Positions 8,435-15,771 of a stretch of 40,691 nucleotides of DNA are shown here, one piece after another. Numbering within the stretch: position 1 is the stretch's first letter; every line of letters starts with the position of its first letter. The translations under genes and the position numbers were made by a program. Origin of the DNA: Candidatus Zixiibacteriota bacterium (lineage in GTDB: Bacteria; Zixibacteria; MSB-5A5; RBG-16-43-9); the NCBI GenBank assembly GCA_022865345.1, contig JALHSU010000244.1, forward strand, positions 1-40,691, read 5' to 3'. Below the pieces are notes generated by a model, which was not told the origin of the DNA, made no database searches, and saw only the letters and a list, made by a program, of their open reading frames with translations.

Positions 8435-10684
8435 ATGAAGATATCAGACCTGGCTCCATTTTTCTCTAAAAAATGGTTAATCATCAAAAATAGGATTTAT
8501 CTAATTTTTCCACTTATAAGACGTGTTTTGGTATCAGTACTCATTGTAATCTTTTTAGTTATTTCATTTTACATACTCAACAAATATTATGGACAAATTA
8601 AGGCATACTTTATTAGATTAAACATAGATTCTAACGGTAATTCCACTGGCTTTTTCTCATCTCTTTTTATGACACTTGGGGCATCTGTACTTACTGTTCT
8701 TGCGATTACGTTTTCACTGTCACTTTTCGCGATACAACAGGCTGCTGATAAACATACCCCAACTATTTTAAGAACTTCTTTAAAGGGTAAGGTTAACAGG
8801 GCTATTTTTTTGATCATTGCTTTTATTACCTTTGCATTTTTTCTATTCGCCTTATTTCCTATCGATTCGCTTCTGATTTATGAAGTAATTCTTGGGTTCT
8901 TCTTTTTAATCTTAATTTTTTACTTACTACGAAAGCAGTACAGCCATACTGCAGATCTTGTCAATCCCATTTACCTAATAGACTATTATCATATCAAAGG
9001 TACTAAGTCGCTTAATAAAATCGATAAGCATATAGATGCATTGATTAAAGCAAAAGTTGTTCGTCCAGGTCCAGAAAGCGATATTGAGAATCGCAGTAAA
9101 GAGGAGCAAAGGGATTTACTAAGAACGCGTGTATTATTTGGCCTTCCAAACTTGTTTGATCGAGTCAAAAACTGTTTGAACCAGATTTATGCTCTTATAC
9201 AAACCTATCAAAAACGCAAGGACTATCAAGTTACTGACAGAGGTTTTTATAGGATATATTCACTTGTTCATAGATACGTAGAGGTAAAAAACGGGACTTT
9301 CTTTCCATCTTCGATAATACAAGAACTTGATTATTCCCACGACGATTTTTTAGAAGGGATTTTAGAGAAGTTAACCACAATTCAACGAACTGCGTCTAAA
9401 GAAAAAGATTTCGAAATTTCAAAACAGATTGTGGATTGCTTCTTCCAAATAGCTATTAAATGTACAGAAATACGTTATAGAACTAATCCGTTGAATGAAT
9501 ATAGTCATTGCATGCTTACTACAGGATATCTGAAGCAGAATATTCTAGAAGGTTTAAATGCTGGGCTGATTGACATGGGAATACAAGGTTCCAATAGATT
9601 AAGAACTATTGGTCAAGTTCTTATTGCAAAAGGCTCTGCAACAGATACCAACCTGATTTTTGAATATCTATCTGAGATTGCCATATATGGATTACTACCG
9701 AATACAAGCTATCTGATAGCAAGTCCAATAAAGGCCTACAGCATCCTATTAAGAGCTATTCTTTATAATAAAAATATTGACCATCAGTTGTTATCAAAAA
9801 GAATATTGGAGAAGGCACAATATATAATCGGTTCGTATGTCAGAATGAAAGAAATAGGTATTGTATTAGTAGAAATGGAGTTTTCTATAGGTGATTTTGT
9901 AGTTCTGTCAAAACGGACAGCTATACCTTATATTTTTGATGAGATTTATAACAAAATTCAGGATCCCAAAACTTCCAATCAAGACAAAAAGCAGTTTATT
10001 AAAAAGATAATAGACTTTGGAGGCGATGTTTGGAATTTCTATGATGAATTATCAAGATATGCTGCAGAAAAAGAATCCTTTCTCATTCATTATATAGATG
10101 CAAATCTTGAACATATTACAACTATTCTATTGAAACTGTATCAGATGGATATTTTGAATCAGGAACAAAAAAAGGAAATTCTTAACGATATCAATTGGAT
10201 CATTTCAGTCTACTGGAGAATTTATGAATATCATAAGGAGATAACCAAAAGCTACGAAGATCAAATACTTTGGAACTTATTGAAAATTGGAAGTGAATTC
10301 AATAAACTTTCTCTCGTAAAAGAATTGAATGAAGTTATAAATATCATCGTTTCGATTGCCAATTCATTCTTGGAAAAACAGAAGTGGGATCAAGGTTTCG
10401 ACCCTATCCGTATTCTTGAAAAAGCCGCATATTTATGTATTTTTGATGGTTCTGAAGAAGTTTATACTAATTTTTTAAAGCAGATCAAAGATAAATTCTG
10501 GATTGAGTGCTGTAAAAAATATCCTGAACATAAGGCTCTTCTGTTTAATGAGTTACTCCAAATCGATCCTGTCGATTTAAAGCTAAACAGGCCACATTTG
10601 ACTTTTGAAGATGAGTTACTTTGCCAGCTAAGTAAAGAGGATATTAGTAAGTTTGTAGGTAGGCTTAGAAACGACCTCGCATGA
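8435..10684 (+). CDS. DUF2254-like membrane protein with long helical C-terminus
   Basis: The open frame begins with TTG at 8336, but the ATG at 8435 is a more likely start (749 residues); neither has a good ribosome site. Four predicted membrane helices occupy roughly the first 175 residues. The segment SSLFMTLGASVLTVLAITFSL followed by LFAIQQAADKHTP resembles the core of DUF2254 membrane proteins. The remaining 570 residues are mostly alpha-helical and cytosolic, without a recognised motif. Coding is visibly richer in A and T than the two glycosyltransferase genes around it, a possible sign of transfer. Function unknown; a mechanosensing or transport role would be a guess. Confidence 0.65.
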   Translation: MKISDLAPFFSKKWLIIKNRIYLIFPLIRRVLVSVLIVIFLVISFYILNKYYGQIKAYFIRLNIDSNGNSTGFFSSLFMTLGASVLTVLAITFSLSLFAIQQAADKHTPTILRTSLKGKVNRAIFLIIAFITFAFFLFALFPIDSLLIYEVILGFFFLILIFYLLRKQYSHTADLVNPIYLIDYYHIKGTKSLNKIDKHIDALIKAKVVRPGPESDIENRSKEEQRDLLRTRVLFGLPNLFDRVKNCLNQIYALIQTYQKRKDYQVTDRGFYRIYSLVHRYVEVKNGTFFPSSIIQELDYSHDDFLEGILEKLTTIQRTASKEKDFEISKQIVDCFFQIAIKCTEIRYRTNPLNEYSHCMLTTGYLKQNILEGLNAGLIDMGIQGSNRLRTIGQVLIAKGSATDTNLIFEYLSEIAIYGLLPNTSYLIASPIKAYSILLRAILYNKNIDHQLLSKRILEKAQYIIGSYVRMKEIGIVLVEMEFSIGDFVVLSKRTAIPYIFDEIYNKIQDPKTSNQDKKQFIKKIIDFGGDVWNFYDELSRYAAEKESFLIHYIDANLEHITTILLKLYQMDILNQEQKKEILNDINWIISVYWRIYEYHKEITKSYEDQILWNLLKIGSEFNKLSLVKELNEVINIIVSIANSFLEKQKWDQGFDPIRILEKAAYLCIFDGSEEVYTNFLKQIKDKFWIECCKKYPEHKALLFNELLQIDPVDLKLNRPHLTFEDELLCQLSKEDISKFVGRLRNDLA

Positions 10685-10807
10685 AGCTCTATCCATCCGC
10701 AAACTACAGATTTCATCTTTACCCCCTTGACTTTTTGAAATCTTAAGATAAATTAACAAAACCGCCTGAGTCGGACTGACCCAAGGGGAAAAAATGGAAA
10801 CGATTTT

Positions 10808-10833
10808 CCGACCAGGTCAGGGGACCTGGTCGG
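10808..10833. repeat. perfect palindrome in the intergenic region
   Basis: CCGACCAGGTC and its exact reverse complement are separated by 4 bases. No T-tract follows on either strand, so it is more like a mobile palindromic repeat than a terminator. Confidence 0.55.
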
Positions 10834-10870
10834 CACAGTGACGGATTGTCAAAATGGAGCGTAGGGTTTC

Positions 10871-12058
10871 ATGCCCGACGCCAGAGTTCTAATCTCAGCC
10901 AATTATCTAAGCGACTTGAGCCTAATAAATTCAATCCTTTTCATCTTAATCCTCATCACCTGTTTTTGCTGTTTGCTTATCCTCTACAGCGTCTTCAGCA
11001 TGACCAAAAAATCGATTCTCCCCGCACAGGGCAAAGTGAATACCCCTCCTGTTTCCATCTTAAAACCGCTGCAGGGAATCTCTCCGGAGCTAAAAGGAAA
11101 TCTTGCCACTTTCTGCAATCTGGATTATCCGGAATACGAGCTAATCTTCTGTGTGGAAAAAAAAGAAGACCCGGCGCTTCAGGTGGTAAAGGAACTTCAA
11201 ACTGAATGCCCGCAAGCGAAAATTAAAATTGCCACTGAGGATAGCCATCCGGGTTATAATCCAAAGGTCAGGAACCTCATCCGGGGGATGAATAAAGCCT
11301 CTTATGATTTAATCCTGATAAGCGATGCAGACGTTCGTGTGGAGAAGAATTATCTTCGTGACTTGACCACTTTGATTGAAGACCTGAAAGTTGGGATTGT
11401 AACCAATCTGATCCGGGGAAAAGGAAATAGTTCCTTAGGCTCGATCCTGGAAAATCTGAATTTAAACTTTTTTGTTTTGGGAGGAACCTGTTTTCTTTAT
11501 CATTTCTTCGATTATACCTGTATTACTGGTAAATCCATCCTATTTAGAAAAGCTGAAATAGAGAAAATGGGTGGTTTTCCCAGTATAAAAAATTTCCTGG
11601 CAGAAGACCAGATTTTGCAAAAGAAGTTCGAACGTTTTGGGAAAAAAGTAATCCTTTCCCCTTGCCTGATCACCAGCAACACCAGTCAGAGAACCCTGGT
11701 AAGATTCTTCAAACGAAACGTGCGCTGGTCCCAGATGCGCGTGCAGTTAGGTGGAATAGGGTACCTCTCTGAGCTTATGGTCAACCCGGTCCTGTTTGCT
11801 ACGCTCCTTTGTTTTATTTCCTTATTTTCTGCTTTTTCCCTTAAGGTTCTTGTAGCGATCAGCATTTTCAAGATAATAGTTGAATCGACTCAAGGAAAAC
11901 TCATCCAGACGCAAGCAGGATTTTTCTCATATCTTCTGGTTCCACTAAAAGACCTCCTGATAGGGATAATCTGGTTTTCACCTTTTTTCAAAACCTCAGT
12001 CGAATGGCGCGGGTCCAAATTCAAGCTGAGAAGATATACTGAATTGGAACCCCTTTAG
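10871..12058 (+). CDS. GT21-type lipid glycosyltransferase (ceramide glucosyltransferase/HpnI-like)
   Basis: This 395-residue membrane enzyme has an N-terminal helix at about 17-42, a GT-A catalytic domain, and two or three C-terminal helices from about residue 300. VSILKPLQG opens the domain. The acidic residues expected in the family are present: D100, the SDAD motif at 151-154, and AED at 244-246. A KRNVRW segment ends at W286 in place of the (Q/R)XXRW motif. The family moves a sugar from a nucleotide sugar to a membrane lipid (ceramide, or hopanoid in HpnI). The acceptor here is unknown. The fused glycosyltransferase-deacetylase two genes upstream hints at a shared lipid or polysaccharide pathway. 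Confidence 0.82.
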   Translation: MPDARVLISANYLSDLSLINSILFILILITCFCCLLILYSVFSMTKKSILPAQGKVNTPPVSILKPLQGISPELKGNLATFCNLDYPEYELIFCVEKKEDPALQVVKELQTECPQAKIKIATEDSHPGYNPKVRNLIRGMNKASYDLILISDADVRVEKNYLRDLTTLIEDLKVGIVTNLIRGKGNSSLGSILENLNLNFFVLGGTCFLYHFFDYTCITGKSILFRKAEIEKMGGFPSIKNFLAEDQILQKKFERFGKKVILSPCLITSNTSQRTLVRFFKRNVRWSQMRVQLGGIGYLSELMVNPVLFATLLCFISLFSAFSLKVLVAISIFKIIVESTQGKLIQTQAGFFSYLLVPLKDLLIGIIWFSPFFKTSVEWRGSKFKLRRYTELEPL

Positions 12059-12102
12059 ACCAGGCGTTAGGAATGAAATGCTCTAACTCTCATGGCCAAA
12101 TG

Positions 12103-12160
12103 GTAAAGCTGAAGCTTTACACTCCAAACGATGGACTGGAGTATAAACCTTTAGGTTTAT
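12103..12160. repeat. dispersed palindromic repeat family 1, complete copy
   Basis: GTAAAGCTGAAGCTTTAC (perfect palindrome), then ACTCCA, a 10-base spacer, TGGAGT, then ATAAACCTTTAGGTTTAT (perfect palindrome). The ACTCCA/TGGAGT pair is also inverted, so the unit can fold into three stems. Confidence 0.8.
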
Positions 12161-12194
12161 CAGGGAAAAGCCTGTAGTCATCACTGCTGAGGCC

Positions 12195-12240
12195 GGAGTT
12201 CAACTCCTGCCCAGCATGTGAAGCTGAAGCTTCAAACTCC
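12195..12240. repeat. partial copy of repeat family 1
   Basis: GAAGCTGAAGCTTC (palindrome, 12220-12233) followed by AAACTCCA is half of the family 1 unit. A GGAGTTCAACTCC palindrome lies just before it. Confidence 0.55.
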
Positions 12241-12242
12241 AG

Positions 12243-13400
12243 TTATTGAAAGCTCAGCTTAATATTCACAATTTCAGGGATGGTCCCAATGCGTATCGGT
12301 GGACCCCAGGTGCCAGCACCGGAGGAGACGTAAATCTGAGTATTCCCTTTTTTCTTATAGCCACAGCTCACTTCATAAATCAAGTCAGTTATGTAAGTCA
12401 ACGGCCAGATTTGACCGTGATGAGTATGCCCGGAGATCTGGAGATCTGCGCCGCTTACCACTGCTTGCGACAGGTTAAGCGGCTGGTGGTCAAGCAGAAT
12501 AATGGGATAACTTTTGTCGACCTGCGCCATTAGTTTTTCCAGAGGCTTACGCTGCTTGCCAGTAAATCCTTTTATCGATCTGTCCTCTCTTCCCACAAGG
12601 TAAAAACTGTTATTCACTTTCAAGATGCTGTCCCTCAACATTAAGACATTATGATCAGCCAGATACTTACAGGCTTTTTCAACGCCTCCAATATATTCGT
12701 GATTCCCGGTGATGGCGACTACTCCAAACACAGATTTTATGTTCTTCAATGTCTCACCTAAGTTCTGTTTGATCACCGGACCAAGATCCTCATCAACTAT
12801 ATCTCCAGGCAAGATGACTATATCCGGATGCAACTGGTTGATTCTATCAACGATACGGTTAAATCTTGAGCTGCCGACAATCGTACCCAGGTGAATGTCC
12901 GATACAACCGCAAGATTCACCGTTCTCAGGCCATTTGCTTTTTTAGGAATAGTCAGATTAAGAGTTCTGATTCTGGGATTCAAAGCGTTAATATAACCTA
13001 CGAAAACTGTAATCGCCACAACCCCGATAGCAACCAGAGCGGCAACCTGTTTTGTTCTCACGTAGTTTGACGTGATAAATGTTGGGAAAAGCGGGAACCA
13101 GTGGTTGAGCAATCTTAAAAAATCTAAAAGCAGCACAATTAACAGGAAATAAACCATGGCGCCCAACCAGAAGGAGCCGACCCAGATCAAAATTTGGCTG
13201 ATTTTGGAAAACCAGAAGCCTTCCATAATTCTGCCAAGAATGAACGAGAGCACCGCGAACCAGAATATAATCGGGTAATATATTCTGAGAGCGGAAGCGT
13301 GTGGAATAGCCTGCAATCCCCGAATGAAAATATAATAATTTATCAGCCCATAAATTGTGAGGACAATTATGAAAAAAAGGAGGAAGTGCATTATTTTCAT
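12243..13400 (-). CDS. membrane-anchored metallophosphoesterase
   Basis: Four hydrophobic helices in the first 145 or so residues precede a calcineurin-like phosphoesterase domain with all five metal-binding blocks: SDIHLG, PGDIVDED, GNHEYIGG, LLDHQP and SGHTHHGQ. This matches the YkuE-like group of membrane-tethered metallophosphoesterases; the substrate is unknown. The frame can be extended to an ATG at 13445, but that extension runs through a palindromic repeat (13413-13437), so I place the start at the ATG at 13400 (385 residues). The 3' end faces the GT21 gene across repeat-rich DNA. Confidence 0.85.
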   Translation of the reverse strand: MKIMHFLLFFIIVLTIYGLINYYIFIRGLQAIPHASALRIYYPIIFWFAVLSFILGRIMEGFWFSKISQILIWVGSFWLGAMVYFLLIVLLLDFLRLLNHWFPLFPTFITSNYVRTKQVAALVAIGVVAITVFVGYINALNPRIRTLNLTIPKKANGLRTVNLAVVSDIHLGTIVGSSRFNRIVDRINQLHPDIVILPGDIVDEDLGPVIKQNLGETLKNIKSVFGVVAITGNHEYIGGVEKACKYLADHNVLMLRDSILKVNNSFYLVGREDRSIKGFTGKQRKPLEKLMAQVDKSYPIILLDHQPLNLSQAVVSGADLQISGHTHHGQIWPLTYITDLIYEVSCGYKKKGNTQIYVSSGAGTWGPPIRIGTIPEIVNIKLSFQ

Positions 13401-13412
13401 CTTTAAACGGTA

Positions 13413-13437
13413 GGTCAGGAGCCTTGCGCTCCTGACC
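13413..13437. repeat. dispersed palindromic repeat family 2 (GGTCAGGAGC type)
   Basis: GGTCAGGAGCC...CTCCTGACC forms a stem at the 5' edge of the metallophosphoesterase gene. Related copies lie at 18254, 36308, 36439, 37161 and 39721. Confidence 0.7.
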
Positions 13438-13455
13438 CAATTCATTTGTCTATTC

Positions 13456-13506
13456 TGGAGTATAAACCTACAGGTTTATCCGGGTAAAACTGAAGTTTTA
13501 CACTCC
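13456..13506. repeat. dispersed palindromic repeat family 1, permuted copy
   Basis: The order here is TGGAGT, ATAAACCTACAGGTTTAT, CCGGG, TAAAACTGAAGTTTTA, CACTCCA. The two hairpin modules are present but swapped in order compared with 12103 and 40283, with TGGAGT/ACTCCA now as terminal inverted repeats. Confidence 0.75.
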
Positions 13507-13517
13507 AGCTGCAGTAA

Positions 13518-13991
13518 TCACTTAAAATTCCTGATAAAATTTATTATCTCGTTTATATCCGGCAGCTTGCTTATTTCATACACTTTGAAGAAAATAATCT
13601 TCTGGTCTTCGTCCAGAATTATGTTTGACCTTTCAGAGGATCCATGTCTCTCCCGGAAAATCCCGTAAGCTTTTGCCACCTCGCCGTGAGGCCAGAAATC
13701 TGATAATAACGGGGTCTCCTTTATTCCCAGACTTTCGGCCCAAGCTTTCTTTGAAGGGACCGTGTCAACGCTCAAACCGAAGGCAACAGTGTTCAAAGAG
13801 TCCAGAGCACCTTTGTTATCCTCCAGCGATTTCATCTGCTTAGCGCACACCTCAGTCCATGCCAGGGGATGGAAAGAGAGAAGAACCTTTTTACCCTTAA
13901 AGAACGACAGCTTGAATTCCTTGCCGTTCTGGTCTTTGAGCATAAAGTCGTTAGCCTGCTTGCCTATCTCTTGTTTTCTTTCCTCGTCCAT
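13518..13991 (-). CDS. 1-Cys peroxiredoxin (AhpC/TSA-BCP family)
   Basis: This 157-residue thioredoxin-fold peroxidase has the peroxidatic motif PLAWTEVC, with C49 in the PXXXTXXC context, and no other cysteine, so it must be recycled by an external thiol. It probably reduces hydrogen or alkyl peroxides in the cytosol. The ATG at 13991 is chosen over the in-frame GTG at 14003 because a GAGGAG ribosome site lies within the longer version, about five bases before the ATG. No partner reductase is visible nearby. Confidence 0.85.
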   Translation of the reverse strand: MDEERKQEIGKQANDFMLKDQNGKEFKLSFFKGKKVLLSFHPLAWTEVCAKQMKSLEDNKGALDSLNTVAFGLSVDTVPSKKAWAESLGIKETPLLSDFWPHGEVAKAYGIFRERHGSSERSNIILDEDQKIIFFKVYEISKLPDINEIINFIRNFK

Positions 13992-14112
13992 CTTACTCCT
14001 CACTTTTATAGGTTTTTGATTCTTGATTAATCAGAAAAATACACAAAAAAATATGCCTGTCAAACCCTTTTTGAGGGGATTTGCAGAAATTGATTTCCCG
14101 TGAAGAAAAGTG

Positions 14113-14148
14113 ATAAAAAAAGAACCTGTCAAATCCTTGTCGACAGGT
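14113..14148 (-). terminator. rho-independent terminator after the tandem-repeat helical protein gene
   Basis: ACCTGTC (14124-14130) pairs with GACAGGT (14142-14148). On the minus strand the stem is followed by TTCTTTTTTTAT, the expected U-tract. It lies about 55 bases after the stop at 14204. Confidence 0.75.
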
Positions 14149-14203
14149 CCTTATATTTCTGACGATCACAACTGCGGGTTAAAGACCATAAGCTCTGATT
14201 TCC

Positions 14204-14953
14204 CTATTCAGCTTCGAAAACTGCATCCAGTTCCTGATAAGCAGTGTGCATTTTATCCAGTTTTTCTTCTATCTTCTTGTTATCCTTACCGTTACAAGCC
14301 TTAACCAGATCATCTACTGAGGCTTTCAAAGCTTTTCTTTTCTCGGTGAATTTGGGAGCGATCTCCTTGGATTTCTCAGGCAGCTCCACCTTCATAAGTA
14401 CGTCCATCTTCTCCTGTAGAGCAGGAGTTGAAGCTTTGATCGCTTTATAATCTTTATTAGGTAAAGCCTCATGCCAGAGAGGATATAGAACTAAATGAAA
14501 ACCTTCCAATTCCTTGACCCGGGGAGCGAAAACCCGAACCAGTTGTTCGTAGCAGGTGTGAAGATTTTCAGTTGCTTTGAGTAATGCTTCATTATCAGTC
14601 CCTTTTGATTTCTCTTCTAAGTCCAGAACTGCTTTGGCTAAAGCTCCTCTTTTCTTCTTGAAATCATCTTTCTTCTCTCTGTAGAATCCTGGAAGCTCTG
14701 CCTTTTGAATCAACTCCATCTTCTCCTTGAAAGCCGGAACTGCATCCCTTATTGCCTGATAATCTTTTTCAGCATAAGCCATATGCCAGACAGGCTGAAG
14801 AACCTCATGGAACTCCTTTAAACCCTCTAACCTAGGCTTGCTCATCCCGGTAGTTTGCTGAGTGCCTGCTGAGGTCTGGGCTAAAACAGAAGAAACTACA
14901 AAAAACAAAACAAGCAGGAATGAAAGAAAAGCAACCTTTTTAAATGATAACAT
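14204..14953 (-). CDS. exported tandem-repeat alpha-helical protein with conserved histidines
   Basis: This 249-residue protein has a signal peptide at residues 1-25, followed by two repeats of about 100 residues. Each repeat contains FH(E/L)VL(Q/Y)P(V/L)WH near its start, then a KDY(Q/K)AI helix, a ...EKM(E/D) helix, a lysine-rich helix and a (N/K)(L/M)HT(C/A)Y(E/Q)(Q/E)L helix. Three histidines per repeat are at matching places, suggesting two metal- or cofactor-binding four-helix bundles in the periplasm. The overall style is similar to cytochrome b562/c-prime bundles, but no CXXCH is present. A GGGAGG ribosome site sits seven bases before the ATG, and a terminator follows. I do not recognise a named family. 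Confidence 0.75.
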   Translation of the reverse strand: MLSFKKVAFLSFLLVLFFVVSSVLAQTSAGTQQTTGMSKPRLEGLKEFHEVLQPVWHMAYAEKDYQAIRDAVPAFKEKMELIQKAELPGFYREKKDDFKKKRGALAKAVLDLEEKSKGTDNEALLKATENLHTCYEQLVRVFAPRVKELEGFHLVLYPLWHEALPNKDYKAIKASTPALQEKMDVLMKVELPEKSKEIAPKFTEKRKALKASVDDLVKACNGKDNKKIEEKLDKMHTAYQELDAVFEAE

Positions 14954-15265
14954 GAAAAACCTCCCGTTAAGTTTTTTTAAGTTTTCGTCACCTTTAGATT
15001 GATATTTCTCCCGTCTTTAGCTCAAATGCACCTTCTCAGTCAGATTCTCTCCTTTCCCTTCGTTTATATTTGACGGATTTTTTTAAAAATTATTTGTGCA
15101 AGCTTGTGAAAATATTCTCAAAAAGAATTATATTTCGCATAACTTCTGTGATTTTTATTAATCCTTTAGTTTCTATGAATTCTGCAGGCGAAGTTTTTAA
15201 AATGACCAAAGGGGAGAAATTCGCTGTGACATAGGAAAAAACATTTGAAGAAAATCTGAGAAAAA
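14954..15265. other. AT-rich intergenic stretch
   Basis: This lies between the helical-protein gene and the tRNA-Glu terminator. A 62-codon frame on the minus strand has no ribosome site or recognisable content, so I leave it uncalled. No repeat was recognised. Confidence 0.35.
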
Positions 15266-15299
15266 AAGTGCCCGTCAAGTCTTTTTTTGACAGGCACTT
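15258..15299 (-). terminator. terminator downstream of tRNA-Glu
   Basis: AAGTGCCCGTCAA (15266-15278) pairs with TTGACAGGCACTT (15287-15299) with one mismatch. On the minus strand a T-run follows (the complement of AGAAAAA). It is less than 10 bases past the tRNA 3' end. Confidence 0.75.
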
Positions 15300-15307
15300 A
15301 AGTTTCT

Positions 15308-15383
15308 TGGTAGCGCTACGGGGAGTCGAACCCCGGTTTGATGGCTGAGAACCACCCGTCCTGGGCCACTAGACGATAGCGCC
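15308..15383 (-). tRNA. tRNA-Glu (anticodon CTC)
   Basis: On the minus strand the 76-nt sequence folds as a cloverleaf: acceptor GGCGCTA/TAGCGCT with a G-U pair at the end, D-arm with TCGTCTAGTGGCC as in other tRNA-Glu, anticodon loop TTCTCAG (anticodon CTC, codon GAG), T-arm with GGTTCGACTCC. The CCA end is encoded. A terminator hairpin follows directly. Confidence 0.93.
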
Positions 15384-15401
15384 GCACGAGCAAGCTGGTT
15401 A

Positions 15402-15475
15402 ATGGCTGATGGTGGATAGTTTATGGTCAAAAAAAATCTGGGATTGACCATCGACTATCAACCATCCACCAGTCT
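15402..15475. repeat. long imperfect inverted repeat upstream of tRNA-Glu
   Basis: ATGGTGGATAG...TATGGTCAA on the left is mirrored by TTGACCAT...ACTATC...CATCCACCA on the right, with a central A/T-rich loop. It could fold into a 25-30 bp stem with small bulges. Its function is unknown. Confidence 0.55.
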
Positions 15476-15484
15476 GCGGACACA

Positions 15485-15771
15485 ATATAATAATGGTTTC
15501 AAATTAGGCAAGAAAAAAATCGAAAATTGACAGATAAATACCTTCAGTAGCAAGTGACTCCTGACCCACCAGTCATTAATCACTAAAGAACCCCGGAATT
15601 CTGACAAAAAACTCGTTTCAGGAGCACTACACTCTTGAATCGTTACAGAATTCTTACAGAAAATGGAAACTTTTCTCCGAATCATCAGTATATAAAAGTT
15701 GAGGCACATTTTTTGAAAAGATGAGGAAGCCTCTCAACTGATTGTCGTGAAATTCAAACTGGGAGAACAGA
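15485..15771. other. remainder of the gap before the DUF5916 gene
   Basis: Around 15491-15527 a segment (TTTCAAATTAGGCAAGAAAA) matches the right-hand flank of repeat family 4 at 19.3 and 22.0 kb, so this is a partial copy. No gene is seen. Confidence 0.4.

Noticed and set aside
10808-10833. Palindrome as a terminator after the DUF2254-like gene
   Set aside because: There is no T-tract on either side and it is more than 120 bases from the stop.
13401-13445. Longer N-terminus of the metallophosphoesterase
   Set aside because: It would translate through a family 2 palindromic repeat; the ATG at 13400 starts the first membrane helix properly.
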